Source: CALBPI01 sp045110335 (GTDB lineage Bacteria > Pseudomonadota > Gammaproteobacteria > Steroidobacterales > Woeseiaceae). Taken from it: a DNA stretch of 64,000 bases. Shown here in pieces: positions 52,667-61,858 of the stretch. A model generated the notes under the pieces. The model was not told where the DNA came from. It made no database searches and saw only the letters and a list, made by a program, of their open reading frames with translations. Position numbers and translations under genes: made by a program. Within the stretch, counting starts at the first letter, position 1. Every line of letters starts with the position of its first letter. The stretch spans positions 1 to 64,000 of the forward strand of contig JBGCGB010000030.1 in the NCBI GenBank assembly GCA_045110335.1. Direction: 5' to 3'.

Positions 52667-54325
52667 ATGGCGACACGTTTACATGGCTTGTCCCGTTTTT
52701 GGGTCATCGTATGCTTGTTAGGAATAGCAGGATGCGTGACGACGAACCCAGAATCAGACGGCCACGACACCGTGATCATTGATCGTTCTACTTATCGCGA
52801 TAAGCTCAGAGGGTTCTGGCTGGGTAGCAGCATTGCCAATTGGACCGGACTACCCACCGAAAATGTGAAATTCGCACCGCCCTTTTTTACCGACGATGAC
52901 TGGGGTACTCGTATCGGGCGCGACGGCGAAGTGGTCAACATCGTCTTAGACAATAGACCGTGGGGTGCAGACGACGACACCGACATCGAATACGTTTATC
53001 AATCGGCCCTAGAGCGACACAACACCTTTCTGCTGACACCCGAACAGATTGCCGCGGCATGGACAGAACATGTCGGTCTCCCGTCGGTCTGGGTTTCCAA
53101 CCTCGCCGCGCTAGGACAAATGCAACAAGGTGTTGTGCCGCCTGCAACGTCATTGCCCGAAAACAACCCGATGTGGGAAATGATCGATGCTCAACTCACG
53201 ACGGAAATTTTCGGCGCATTGGCGCCCGTCAGACCGGATGTTGCCCTAAAGATCGCCCACCTGCCGATTCGAACGACGGCCTATCAGCACTCTGAGTGGG
53301 CGGCAGAGTTCTACGTGATTATGTATTCGCTGGTTTCAGCGGTTGATGCCTCAAAACCCCGGGCGGAGCAGTTGCAATGGATGGCTGCGGAGGCACGAAA
53401 GCGTTTGCCAGCCGGCACCTATATTGCGGACATGTACGACTTTGTTTGGCGCGAATACCAACGTAATCCGGCGCCCAAGCACTGGGCTGTAACCAGAGAC
53501 AAGATTTATCAACGCTATCAGCTCAATACAGCAGCGCGATACCGTTACAAATATCCCTGGGATTCAGGTATCAATTTTGCTGCGTCGTTGGTGAGTCTAT
53601 TTTACGGCGAAGGTGACTTCCGAAACACGATCCGTATTGGCACGTTGGCCGGTTGGGATTCCGACAACCCGACGGCTACCTGGGGTGGCCTTTTGGGTCT
53701 GATGATGGGCCACAGTGAATTGGAGGACTACTTCGATAAGCATGACTTCTCCGATGAGTATGAGATTTCGAGAACGAGATTCGGGTTCCCGGCAACACCC
53801 GATACCTTTTCGGCAATGGCAGAGCGTGCGTTGCCCATCATTGACCAGGTTGTCGTTGACGCAATGGGTGGGCGGATTGCTAACGACCAATGGCTTATTC
53901 CGGTTATCGAGCCTCGTGTTCAACAGACATCAGCCATACCTGTCGACGTACGCTGGGAGACGATTGAAGATGCTGATCCCCGGTGGGATTATTCGGGTTT
54001 CATCACCCGCGATCGCCAATGGAACGCATCGGGCGCTACATTGACCACTGGCTTAGCGGGATGCCGCGCAACCATAACCTTTAGTGGCACGGCGGTGCAG
54101 TACTATGCGTTCCGCGGAAACACCTCGGGACAAGTCAGCATCATTTTGGATGGCCGCCATCAAGGTACTTTTAGTTTATCGACTCAGGTAGACCACCGCG
54201 GACAGTTTTACGCCAAAATTTTTGAGCGATTTGATCTTCTTCCCGGTGAGCACACGCTGGGTATTCTTTGCGACGATACCGAAGCGCCGAAATCAATCGA
54301 CATGTTATCGGTGATCCCTAACTGA
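52667..54325 (+). CDS. ADP-ribosylglycohydrolase-family lipoprotein with a C-terminal beta-sandwich
   Basis: The 552-residue product starts with a lipoprotein signal (lipobox IAGC). Residues about 35-400 are the ADP-ribosylglycohydrolase (ARH) fold: the Mg-site signature appears as WGADDDTDIEYVYQSALE and the second metal motif as TLAGWDSDNPTATWGGLLG. Classical members remove ADP-ribose from proteins in the cytoplasm; being a lipoprotein is unusual, and this subfamily may act on nucleosides or sugars. About 115 C-terminal residues form a separate beta-sandwich. It leads a ribose-type ABC importer operon. Confidence 0.85.
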   Translation: MATRLHGLSRFWVIVCLLGIAGCVTTNPESDGHDTVIIDRSTYRDKLRGFWLGSSIANWTGLPTENVKFAPPFFTDDDWGTRIGRDGEVVNIVLDNRPWGADDDTDIEYVYQSALERHNTFLLTPEQIAAAWTEHVGLPSVWVSNLAALGQMQQGVVPPATSLPENNPMWEMIDAQLTTEIFGALAPVRPDVALKIAHLPIRTTAYQHSEWAAEFYVIMYSLVSAVDASKPRAEQLQWMAAEARKRLPAGTYIADMYDFVWREYQRNPAPKHWAVTRDKIYQRYQLNTAARYRYKYPWDSGINFAASLVSLFYGEGDFRNTIRIGTLAGWDSDNPTATWGGLLGLMMGHSELEDYFDKHDFSDEYEISRTRFGFPATPDTFSAMAERALPIIDQVVVDAMGGRIANDQWLIPVIEPRVQQTSAIPVDVRWETIEDADPRWDYSGFITRDRQWNASGATLTTGLAGCRATITFSGTAVQYYAFRGNTSGQVSIILDGRHQGTFSLSTQVDHRGQFYAKIFERFDLLPGEHTLGILCDDTEAPKSIDMLSVIPN

Positions 54326-54369
54326 TAGTCTTAAAACGCGCCGTTAACCAACACGATAAGAGACAACTT

Positions 54370-55320
54370 ATGCCAAATCTCATTCGAATCAGCTCGCTCC
54401 TGGTCGCCATAGCCCTGCTGTCAGGTTGCGGTGATGAACAATCGTCATCGCCGACAACCGAAGCAAAGCCTGTTGTGGCACTTATCGTGAAGTCACTCGC
54501 CAATGAGTTCTTCGTAACCATGGCAGACAGTGCGCGCGCCCATCAAGCGGCGAACGCGAAAGACTATGAGCTGATCATCAATGGCCTTAAAGATGAAAGT
54601 GATCTTCGCCAGCAAGTGGCGTTGATCGAGCAAATGACCGCACGGGGCGCTGACATCATTGTGATCGCCCCTGCCGATTCGAAGGCTTTGATTCCGGCCA
54701 TCAAGCGTGCACGGGAGCGCGGCGTTGTTGTCGTTAATATCGACAACCAGCTTGACCGTGATCTATTAAATGAGGCGAACGTTCAAGTGCCCTTTGTCGG
54801 TCCCGATAATCGCGCCGGAGCACGATTGGCGGCAGATCACTTGGCAGCTACGCTGGCAATAGGTGATCAAGTCGGCATCATTGGTGGTATCGCGACCGCC
54901 TTCAATGGGCAGCAACGCCAACTGGGTTTTGAAGACGCGATGACCGCTGCTGGTATTGAGGTGGTTAGTGCTCAGGCAGCCAATTGGGAGCAAGCTAAAG
55001 CCAGCGCGGTAGCGGCAGCGATGATTGCAGAGCACCCTAGACTCCGGGCGTTGTTGTGCAGTAACGATAGCATGGCGATCGGCGCGGTTGCGGCGATACG
55101 ACAGGCCGACAAGCAAACGCAGATCGCCGTGATTGGTTATGACAATATAGACGCCGCGCGTGCGTTACTCCGCGATGGCGACATGCTCGCGACGGTTGAT
55201 CAGTATGGCGATCAGTTAGCCATCTATGGCATTGAGTATGGCCTTCAAATTCTTGAAACGGGGCTCGTTCCAGCCGACAAACAAACGCCGGTGCGACTGG
55301 TAACCGCTGATCTCCTGTAG
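54370..55320 (+). CDS. Sugar ABC transporter substrate-binding lipoprotein (RbsB-like)
   Basis: The 316-residue product has lipobox LLSGC and then a type I periplasmic-binding-protein fold of the ribose/galactose family: VALIVKSLANEFFVTMADSA, ADIIVIAPADSKAL, VNIDNQLD, FVGPDNRAGARLAADHL, LLCSNDSMAIGAVAAI and VIGYDNIDAARALLR. Lipid anchoring is unusual for a Gram-negative RbsB. It would deliver a pentose or nucleoside-like ligand to the transporter encoded next (6-base gap). Confidence 0.9.
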   Translation: MPNLIRISSLLVAIALLSGCGDEQSSSPTTEAKPVVALIVKSLANEFFVTMADSARAHQAANAKDYELIINGLKDESDLRQQVALIEQMTARGADIIVIAPADSKALIPAIKRARERGVVVVNIDNQLDRDLLNEANVQVPFVGPDNRAGARLAADHLAATLAIGDQVGIIGGIATAFNGQQRQLGFEDAMTAAGIEVVSAQAANWEQAKASAVAAAMIAEHPRLRALLCSNDSMAIGAVAAIRQADKQTQIAVIGYDNIDAARALLRDGDMLATVDQYGDQLAIYGIEYGLQILETGLVPADKQTPVRLVTADLL

Positions 55321-55326
55321 GTCGTT

Positions 55327-56853
55327 TTGAACGTACCATTCCTTCGAATAGTCGGGCTCCGGAAAAGCTATGCGACGCGCGTCTTGGACAATGCAGAACT
55401 CGATCTTGCGTCAGGTAAAGTGCATGCGTTGATGGGCGCAAACGGCGCCGGCAAAACGACACTGTGTAATGTTATCTGCGGTATTACACCTGCCGACAGC
55501 GGCACGATGGAGTGTCTGGGCACAACTTATTGTCCCGCGACGATCCTGGATGCGAACCGTGCCGGTATCAGAATGGTGATGCAGGAGCTGAACCTGATTA
55601 ACGACCTGACGGTCGCGGAAAACTTGTACTTTGGACGATTGCCAACGCGGTATGGTGTTGTCGACTTGAAGCGGTTAAACGCAGAAGCTCAGACGCTGCT
55701 CGACACGTTGGGCATCGACGACTTGTCACCGACTGACAAGGTCCGCGATCTCGGTATCGGTCAACAGCAGTTGCTTGAGATCGCACGTGCATTGGCTGTT
55801 CCATGCCAGCTGCTGATTCTTGACGAGCCAACGGCGGCGCTCAGTGATCCTCAGGTCGCGCTGCTGTTCGATAATATCAATCGCATCAAGGAAGCCGGTA
55901 CGGCGGTGTTGTATATCAGCCATCGCATGGAAGAGATAAAGCAGATCGCCGATGAGGTATCCGTGTTACGAGATGGTCGAACAGTATTCTCGGGCAATGC
56001 GAAAGCAGTACCGACTGAGACATTGATTCGTAATATGGCGGCACCGATCTCGACACCGATAGAAAACACGCAACGCGCTGTTCAAAAAACGCGTGCGCTT
56101 CGTTTGCAAGGTATCCGTACCGAGAGGTTGTTGCGCGACGTTAGCCTTGATGTTCATTACGGCGAGATCTTGGGTATTGCCGGCTTGATGGGCTCTGGCC
56201 GTACAGAGTTATTACGCGCGATCTACGGTGCCGACCCGATCAGCAATGGTGTGATCTTCGGCGAGTACGACGATCAGCCATTGCCCATAGCATCACCCGT
56301 TGATGCGGTTAAACAGGATATTGGTCTGATCCCCGAGGATAGAAAGCAACACGGCGTTTTTCTGACACAGTCGATACGACAAAACATCACGCTATTGTCG
56401 CTCGACCGGTTCGCGAACCGGTGGGGATGGATCGACAGTGAGCGGGAGTACGACGCCGTGCAGCAACAGGTGAACGCCCTATCGCTACATTGTGATCACA
56501 TTGAGCAAGTCGCGGCCACATTGAGTGGTGGCAATCAGCAAAAAGTCAGCATCGCCCGCTGGTTGTTACTTGACTGTCGTATTCTGTTGTTCGATGAGCC
56601 GACCCGAGGCATCGATATTCATGCTAAGTCGCAAATTTATGCGCTGTTACGCGCATTGGCTGCCGCCGGCAAGGCGGTCGTCATCGTTTCCAGTGAAAAT
56701 AGCGAGCTAACAGCGTTAAGCGATCGCATCGCGGTCATGTCGAATGGACATTTGACGGCAGTCTTTGAGCAAGGCACTTGGTCGTCGCAAAGCATAACAG
56801 CAGCATCTTTCAGTGGCTTTGATGCGGACCCACAAACAGCGGTGCCGATATGA
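55327..56853 (+). CDS. Sugar ABC transporter ATPase, two-domain (RbsA-like)
   Basis: The 508-residue protein has two ABC domains. First: Walker A GANGAGKTT, signature LGIGQQQLLEIARAL, Walker B LLILDEPTAAL. Second: degenerate Walker A (GLMGSGRTEL), signature LSGGNQQKVSIARWLL, Walker B LLFDEPTRGID. This is the RbsA/MglA/XylG arrangement. It appears to start at TTG 55327, since no ATG lies before the first beta-strand and TAGG precedes it, so low translation initiation is expected. Confidence 0.92.
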   Translation: MNVPFLRIVGLRKSYATRVLDNAELDLASGKVHALMGANGAGKTTLCNVICGITPADSGTMECLGTTYCPATILDANRAGIRMVMQELNLINDLTVAENLYFGRLPTRYGVVDLKRLNAEAQTLLDTLGIDDLSPTDKVRDLGIGQQQLLEIARALAVPCQLLILDEPTAALSDPQVALLFDNINRIKEAGTAVLYISHRMEEIKQIADEVSVLRDGRTVFSGNAKAVPTETLIRNMAAPISTPIENTQRAVQKTRALRLQGIRTERLLRDVSLDVHYGEILGIAGLMGSGRTELLRAIYGADPISNGVIFGEYDDQPLPIASPVDAVKQDIGLIPEDRKQHGVFLTQSIRQNITLLSLDRFANRWGWIDSEREYDAVQQQVNALSLHCDHIEQVAATLSGGNQQKVSIARWLLLDCRILLFDEPTRGIDIHAKSQIYALLRALAAAGKAVVIVSSENSELTALSDRIAVMSNGHLTAVFEQGTWSSQSITAASFSGFDADPQTAVPI

Positions 56854-56863
56854 GGAATGGTCG

Positions 56864-57850
56864 ATGTTAAGACGTGCCGTTGATTGGTTGGGTCACGATT
56901 TTTTAGGCTTGTTGCTGGTTCTATCCGCGCTAATCGTTTTTTTCGGCTTTCGCAGTGAGTACTTCTTTACGTCATTGACGTTTGCCACGATGGCCAATCA
57001 GCTCCCCGCCTTATTGGTCGTCGCCGTCGGTATGACGTTTGTTTTGATTATTGCTGGTATCGACTTGTCCGTCGGCTCGGTGATGGCATTGTGTGGCGCT
57101 GTGATGGGCGTCTTTCTGATCGTGCTCCAGTGGCCGCTACCGATCGCAATCATTGCGTGCCTGAGTGTCGGTTTTCTGTGCGGGCTAGGCAATGGGTTAA
57201 TCGTCGCTCGCTGGGGCGTGCCGTCCTTTATTGTCACCCTGGGCATGTTAGAGATTGCTCGTGGCGGCGCGTATCTAGTCACTGGCTCACAAACGCTTTT
57301 TGTGGGCTCAACGGTAGAGTGGATCAGTGCGCCTTTGCCCTACTTCGGCGTTTCGTCCGCTTTCATCGTCGCGCTCATTATCGTTATTCTTGGTCAAACC
57401 ACGCTTTCCAGAACCGTGTTCGGGCGTCACATGATTGCCGTGGGTAGCAATGCAGAGGCCGTTCGATTGTCAGGTATCAGTGTTCGTTCGGTGCGCGTGA
57501 AAGTCTTCGGTCTGGCGGGATTCTTGGCGGGTCTCGGTGGTTTGTTTCAGGTGGGTTACCTGCAATCGGCAGACCCCAATGCCGGTGTCGGTCTTGAGCT
57601 TTCGGCAATTGCCGCGGTGGTCATTGGTGGCACCAGCCTCGCCGGTGGTCGCGGATCCGTTACGAATACGCTGTTGGGCGTCTTGATCATCGCCGTGCTG
57701 CAAACCGGGCTCGCCCAAATCGGTGCGAGCGAACCCAGTAAACGCGTTGTGACCGGACTCGTCATTATCGCAGCAGTGATTGTCGATGTGCTGCGCCACC
57801 GCGGCGGTAGCGTGTCCCGTTACTTTAAGGCGCTACGTGGATCAAACTAA
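56864..57850 (+). CDS. Sugar ABC transporter permease (RbsC-like)
   Basis: The 328-residue inner-membrane protein has the RbsC/XylH layout of about ten helices and the EAA-like loop AVGSNAEAVRLSGISVRSVRVKVF. The segment FVLIIAGIDLSVGSVMALCGAV is the family signature. ATG 56864 follows GAGGAATG; the open frame upstream lies inside the ATPase gene. With the two preceding genes it completes a ribose-type importer. Confidence 0.92.
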   Translation: MLRRAVDWLGHDFLGLLLVLSALIVFFGFRSEYFFTSLTFATMANQLPALLVVAVGMTFVLIIAGIDLSVGSVMALCGAVMGVFLIVLQWPLPIAIIACLSVGFLCGLGNGLIVARWGVPSFIVTLGMLEIARGGAYLVTGSQTLFVGSTVEWISAPLPYFGVSSAFIVALIIVILGQTTLSRTVFGRHMIAVGSNAEAVRLSGISVRSVRVKVFGLAGFLAGLGGLFQVGYLQSADPNAGVGLELSAIAAVVIGGTSLAGGRGSVTNTLLGVLIIAVLQTGLAQIGASEPSKRVVTGLVIIAAVIVDVLRHRGGSVSRYFKALRGSN

Positions 57851-57867
57851 CGTTGCTCGGAACAACG
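57851..57867 (+). terminator. Weak hairpin after the ribose-type operon
   Basis: CGTTG-ctcggaa-CAACG directly follows the permease stop codon and is succeeded by GTCTTT. The stem is only 5 bp, so this is a possible but weak terminator. Confidence 0.35.
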
Positions 57868-58013
57868 GTCTTTCGCCTTAGCCAAGGCGTCAGTCATGTT
57901 TCCTCGTTACCGAAAAACACTCACTGTCGTCGATGGACACCTCGCGCCGGCGGTCTCGATGAGTCGATTAGTGACAAATTGTCTAGGCCATTAATAACAC
58001 TCGGCAGCTATTG

Positions 58014-58865
58014 CTACATCGAAGGGATGGCAACCTCATTGGACTCCATGAAGCAGTTAACGAGTATCCATTTCAAGTTGATACCGACCCGTTCTGCCGA
58101 TGCTTCCGTGAACGTATATGAGATTTCCTTCTGGCCTTCTTCCGTTTTCTCGTTGACGTAAAGCACAAGAGAGTTGCGTGTAAAGATGCCCTTTAGATTG
58201 TTGATCGGCCAATCAACACGCAAAAGACTAGCACCCAGTTCACGGCCGTCCTTATCGATGAACCAAAATTCGCCGCCTTGATCGTGAATGTCGAAGCCGT
58301 CATAGCGCTTGTAATCGATGTCCCGGCCACCGCCGACACCCGGCATATCCGCATAACATTGAAAAGCCCTTGCACGATGCATCTGAAACGGTACAGGGTC
58401 ATTCGTTCGCCCCAGCCACAATTGATCTGCACTGAGCGACATCGTTGTCGGCAATGTTGGTTCGCAGGTCTCAAGCGCCTGGCCCTGAAATTGACCGGCA
58501 GATCGAGTCCAGTAGATATCGCAGCCTGTCGCCGCATTGTCAGTCATCGTCAAAATCGACATCCTAACGGCACGTTTTTCGTTGTCAGGCATCAGCTGCC
58601 AACGTTGCTCGCTAATAACGTTATCGAGTTCGATAGAAACTTCGAAGATGGTTGGTTCCAACTGCCGGACGACGGCATTCATTCTTGCATGCTTGTGAGG
58701 CCGATCCACTCGCTGGTCAAAATAGGCCTGATTGGCATTGCTGAAGGTGCCGTCGAGCATTGTCGCAATTACTTGAAGGTCACGCTCCCAAGGATGGCTA
58801 TCCTCACCTTGAGCAAAGCTAACACTCGATAGAACCCATAAGAATAAGACAATGACGATGCGCAT
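58014..58865 (-). CDS. CpcT/CpeT-like chromophore-lyase-domain protein, exported
   Basis: The 283-residue product has a signal peptide ending SSVSFAQG. The rest resembles CpcT/CpeT: MLDGTFSNANQAYFDQR, ATGCDIYWTRSAGQFQGQ and CEPTLPTTMSLSADQLWLGR. In cyanobacteria CpcT attaches phycocyanobilin to phycobiliproteins; in this heterotroph-like context no phycobiliprotein is expected, so the fold may bind another ligand such as a tetrapyrrole or fatty acid. It is encoded ten bases after the DUF1330 lipoprotein gene and is probably in its operon. Confidence 0.8.
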   Translation of the reverse strand: MRIVIVLFLWVLSSVSFAQGEDSHPWERDLQVIATMLDGTFSNANQAYFDQRVDRPHKHARMNAVVRQLEPTIFEVSIELDNVISEQRWQLMPDNEKRAVRMSILTMTDNAATGCDIYWTRSAGQFQGQALETCEPTLPTTMSLSADQLWLGRTNDPVPFQMHRARAFQCYADMPGVGGGRDIDYKRYDGFDIHDQGGEFWFIDKDGRELGASLLRVDWPINNLKGIFTRNSLVLYVNEKTEEGQKEISYTFTEASAERVGINLKWILVNCFMESNEVAIPSM

Positions 58866-58875
58866 AATGAGTTTC

Positions 58876-59361
58876 CTATTGGCAGCCTGATACTGCGCTT
58901 GCGTAAATGGAGGGTGTGACTGATGGTCTTATGTAGTCAGGTAGTTCGGATTCCTTGTAAACGACAACGGTGTAATCACCTGCCGATGGATTGAGCCGAA
59001 GCGGTTTGATGTCCTGTTGATAAATTGGCGATTGCCAGAAACTGCGTGCCGCATCCAGTGACGGAAATCGCACCATTAACGTTGCATGATTTTTGGGAAT
59101 AGTGCCTTCGAAGACTTCTACAGGAATCGGGTTATTAAGATAGTAGCCATGGGTGTCGACATAAAGGCCCGACTCGGCAATGGCTTTGGCATAAGCGGCC
59201 ATGCGTTTTCTATCGAGAGTCACCCCGGAAACCACCATGATGACCGGTTGTTTACACGATGCCGCTACTCCTGCCGCAGTGGACTCCGTTGTTTGGCAGG
59301 CGCCCAGCAAGCTAGAAACCAAAAAGCACCATAGCAATCTCAGCGTATTCGGTCGTTTCAC
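58876..59361 (-). CDS. DUF1330-family lipoprotein
   Basis: The 161-residue product has lipobox LLGAC, followed by a dimeric alpha-beta-barrel domain of DUF1330: MVVSGVTLDRKRMAAYAKAI, VEVFEGTIPKNHATLMVRFPSLDAARSFW and YQQDIKPLRLN. Most DUF1330 proteins are cytoplasmic and lack a signal, so the lipid anchor is a local variation. It probably forms an operon with the CpcT-like gene ten bases downstream. Confidence 0.83.
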   Translation of the reverse strand: MKRPNTLRLLWCFLVSSLLGACQTTESTAAGVAASCKQPVIMVVSGVTLDRKRMAAYAKAIAESGLYVDTHGYYLNNPIPVEVFEGTIPKNHATLMVRFPSLDAARSFWQSPIYQQDIKPLRLNPSAGDYTVVVYKESELPDYIRPSVTPSIYASAVSGCQ

Positions 59362-59704
59362 CTCACGGCCCCTTGATCCTGCCAGAACGGCTGAAAATTA
59401 CACATAATGTTAGAACATTATAGCAATTACCTTCGTGCTAGTAGCATTTGTGGCGATCTTCGGGAAATGCGCAAACCTGTTGTGTTGCAGCGCGGCAATA
59501 CATTTATGGTTCTTTTGACGCATTTCTACGTAATTGTCCGAATTTATTAAGATTTTGGCCGTAACCTTCTGTAGGTCGCTATTGAATCTTTCGGACCATA
59601 CTTGCAAACGCTAAAGTAGCTGGCCTAGTTTCGGTAGCGGGACTTATCGGGGACGAAGCGGCGGAAGACCAGCGCGCCTCCTTCACTTTCATTGGGGATT
59701 TCTC
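59362..59704. other. Intergenic, divergent promoter region
   Basis: About 343 bases between the DUF1330 gene (minus) and the S8 protease (plus). It should hold both promoters, but no clear -35/-10 pair was identified. A 65-codon frame on the minus strand at 59410-59607 lacks gene-like features. Confidence 0.4.
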
Positions 59705-61795
59705 ATGAATACGAACCTTCGACGGGCCCTTCGCGGCTCACGTGTTGGTCTTGCCATTGTTGGCGCAGCATTTTCACTCTCATCCTGGGCAGGCGGTGAT
59801 CCGACCGGACAAGCTGCAACGGTTACGCCGGGTCCGCAGTCTAACCAGATCATCGTCAAGTACGCCGGCGGCGGATTCTCATTGTCGGCGATGGAAAGCA
59901 TCGGCTACGCCAATGGGCAAGCGGCTGCACGTGCCCAGCGCGTTACCCGCATGATCGGCTTGTCAGCCAAGCTAAAACGGCGAACCGCAAACGGTGCTAG
60001 CGTGTATCGGTTGCCGCAATGGCGAACCCAACAAACACTTCAGCAGGCAATTGCGACGCTGAACGCAGATCCTGAAATTTTGTATGCAGAGGTTGATCAG
60101 TTGTTGCAGCCGATGGCGACACCGAATGACTCGCGATACAACGAGCAATGGCATTACTTTGAATCTACGGGTGGCTTGAACCTGCCGACCGCATGGGACA
60201 CGACGACCGGTGCCGGTGTTGTCGTCGCCGTCATTGACACGGGCTACCGCCCTCACCCGGACTTGAACGGTAACTTGTTACCCGGCTACGACATGATCGA
60301 TGACACTTTTGTTTCGGTGGATGGTAACGGTCGGGACTCCGATGCACGCGATCCGGGCGATGCCTCGGCAGCCGGCGACTGCGGCCCCAACGAGCCCGCG
60401 AGAAGTAGCAGCTGGCACGGCACACACGTCGCCGGCACGGTCGCTGCCGTTACGAACAATGGCACCGGCGTGGCAGGTGTCGCCTACGGCGCGAAAGTCG
60501 TTCCACTGAGAGCACTGGGACGTTGCGGCGGTTACACCTCCGATATCGCGGACAGCATCATCTGGGCGTCTGGTGGCAGTGTCAGTGGTACGCCTGCAAA
60601 CGCTAATCCGGCCGATGTGATCAACATGAGTCTGGGTGGCGGCGGCGCATGCTCGACGACGACTCAAAATGCGATCAATACAGCACGTGGCAATGGCTCT
60701 ACCGTTGTGGTGGCGGCCGGCAACTCCAATGCCAATGCCTCCGGTTTCAATCCGGCGAATTGCTCGGGCGTTGTTTCTGTCGCAGCAACCAATCGGTCTG
60801 GTGGGCGAGCTTACTATTCAAACTTTGGTAGCTCTGTCGACGTCGCTGCCCCGGGCGGTGACGTTCGCGGTGGTGCGGCCGGTGGGGTGTTGTCTACATT
60901 GAACTCGGGTACTCAAGGCCCTGCTTCTGATAACTATGCGTTCTATCAGGGCACCAGCATGGCGGCGCCGCACGTCGCCGGTTTGGCGGCGTTGATGAAA
61001 GCGGTTGATCCTTCACTGACGCCAACCGAAGTGGAAAATACGATCAAAAGTACCGCACGTGCATTTCCAGCAACTTGTACTCAATGTGGTACGGGTATCG
61101 CTGATGCGACTGCGGCAATCAATGCCATTAGTGGCGGCGGCAATCCCGGTGGTGGCGATGATGTACTGACTAACGGTGTCGCCGAAACAGGTTTGTCAGC
61201 GAGTACGGGTGGCGAAATTCGCTATACGATTGAAGTGCCGGCGGGTGCGAGCGATCTTTCCTTTGCGATGAGTGGCGGTTCCGGGGATGCGGATTTGTAT
61301 GTGCGTTTCGGAAGCGCACCAACGACGGCAAACTGGGACTGTCGCCCATATCGGAATGGCAATAGCGAGACCTGTAACATTTCGAATGTTCAGGCGGGTA
61401 CCTACCATGTCATGGTTCGCGCCTACGCTACCTTCTCGGGAGTGAGCCTGACCGCGTCGTTTGACGAGCCGGGTAACGGCGGTGGCGCTCAAGGTGGCGA
61501 AGCTAGCGCAACCGATTTATCGGCGTCACGACGTAGCTGGTTGAGATACACCATCGACGTCCCTGCCGGCATGTCTTCGCTGACGGTGACGACATCCGGT
61601 GGTTCCGGTGACGCAGATCTCTACCTGAGATTTGGTAGTCAACCATCTACCAGTAACTATGATTGCCGGCCCTACCAGAATGGCAACAATGAAACCTGCC
61701 AGATCAACTCGCCACAAGCGGGCACCTGGCATATTGGCATTCGGGCTTACTCAGCCTTTAGCGGCGTTGATCTCGACGCTGCCTGGACGCCATAA
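59705..61795 (+). CDS. Secreted subtilisin-like (S8) serine protease with two PPC domains
   Basis: The 696-residue preproprotein has a signal peptide ending SSWAGG and a propeptide to about residue 135 that contains an inhibitor-I9-like segment (QIIVKYAGGGFSLSA). The catalytic domain has Asp178 in VIDTG, His238 in HGTHVAGT and Ser418 in GTSMAAPHVAGL. Two bacterial pre-peptidase C-terminal (PPC) domains follow, each with the core GGSGDADLY and CRPYxNGN (about 500-585 and 605-696). This set is typical of extracellular proteases sent out by the type II system, with PPC domains removed after export. Confidence 0.94.
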   Translation: MNTNLRRALRGSRVGLAIVGAAFSLSSWAGGDPTGQAATVTPGPQSNQIIVKYAGGGFSLSAMESIGYANGQAAARAQRVTRMIGLSAKLKRRTANGASVYRLPQWRTQQTLQQAIATLNADPEILYAEVDQLLQPMATPNDSRYNEQWHYFESTGGLNLPTAWDTTTGAGVVVAVIDTGYRPHPDLNGNLLPGYDMIDDTFVSVDGNGRDSDARDPGDASAAGDCGPNEPARSSSWHGTHVAGTVAAVTNNGTGVAGVAYGAKVVPLRALGRCGGYTSDIADSIIWASGGSVSGTPANANPADVINMSLGGGGACSTTTQNAINTARGNGSTVVVAAGNSNANASGFNPANCSGVVSVAATNRSGGRAYYSNFGSSVDVAAPGGDVRGGAAGGVLSTLNSGTQGPASDNYAFYQGTSMAAPHVAGLAALMKAVDPSLTPTEVENTIKSTARAFPATCTQCGTGIADATAAINAISGGGNPGGGDDVLTNGVAETGLSASTGGEIRYTIEVPAGASDLSFAMSGGSGDADLYVRFGSAPTTANWDCRPYRNGNSETCNISNVQAGTYHVMVRAYATFSGVSLTASFDEPGNGGGAQGGEASATDLSASRRSWLRYTIDVPAGMSSLTVTTSGGSGDADLYLRFGSQPSTSNYDCRPYQNGNNETCQINSPQAGTWHIGIRAYSAFSGVDLDAAWTP

Positions 61796-61823
61796 CGACG
61801 CGTTTGGAAACATAGAAAAAGTC

Positions 61824-61853
61824 GCGACGCCCGGAACTCATTCCGGGCGTCGC
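61824..61853. terminator. Bidirectional rho-independent terminator
   Basis: GCGACGCCCGGAA pairs perfectly with TTCCGGGCGTCGC over 13 bp around a CTCA loop. A five-base A run at 61816-61820 gives a T-tract on the minus strand and TTCTGTT follows on the plus strand. It lies between the convergent protease gene and the DUF6607 gene. Confidence 0.85.
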
Positions 61854-61858
61854 TTCTG

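Noticed and set aside
58278..58832. 184-codon plus-strand frame
   Set aside because: Entirely antisense to the CpcT-like gene, which has a signal peptide and family motifs.
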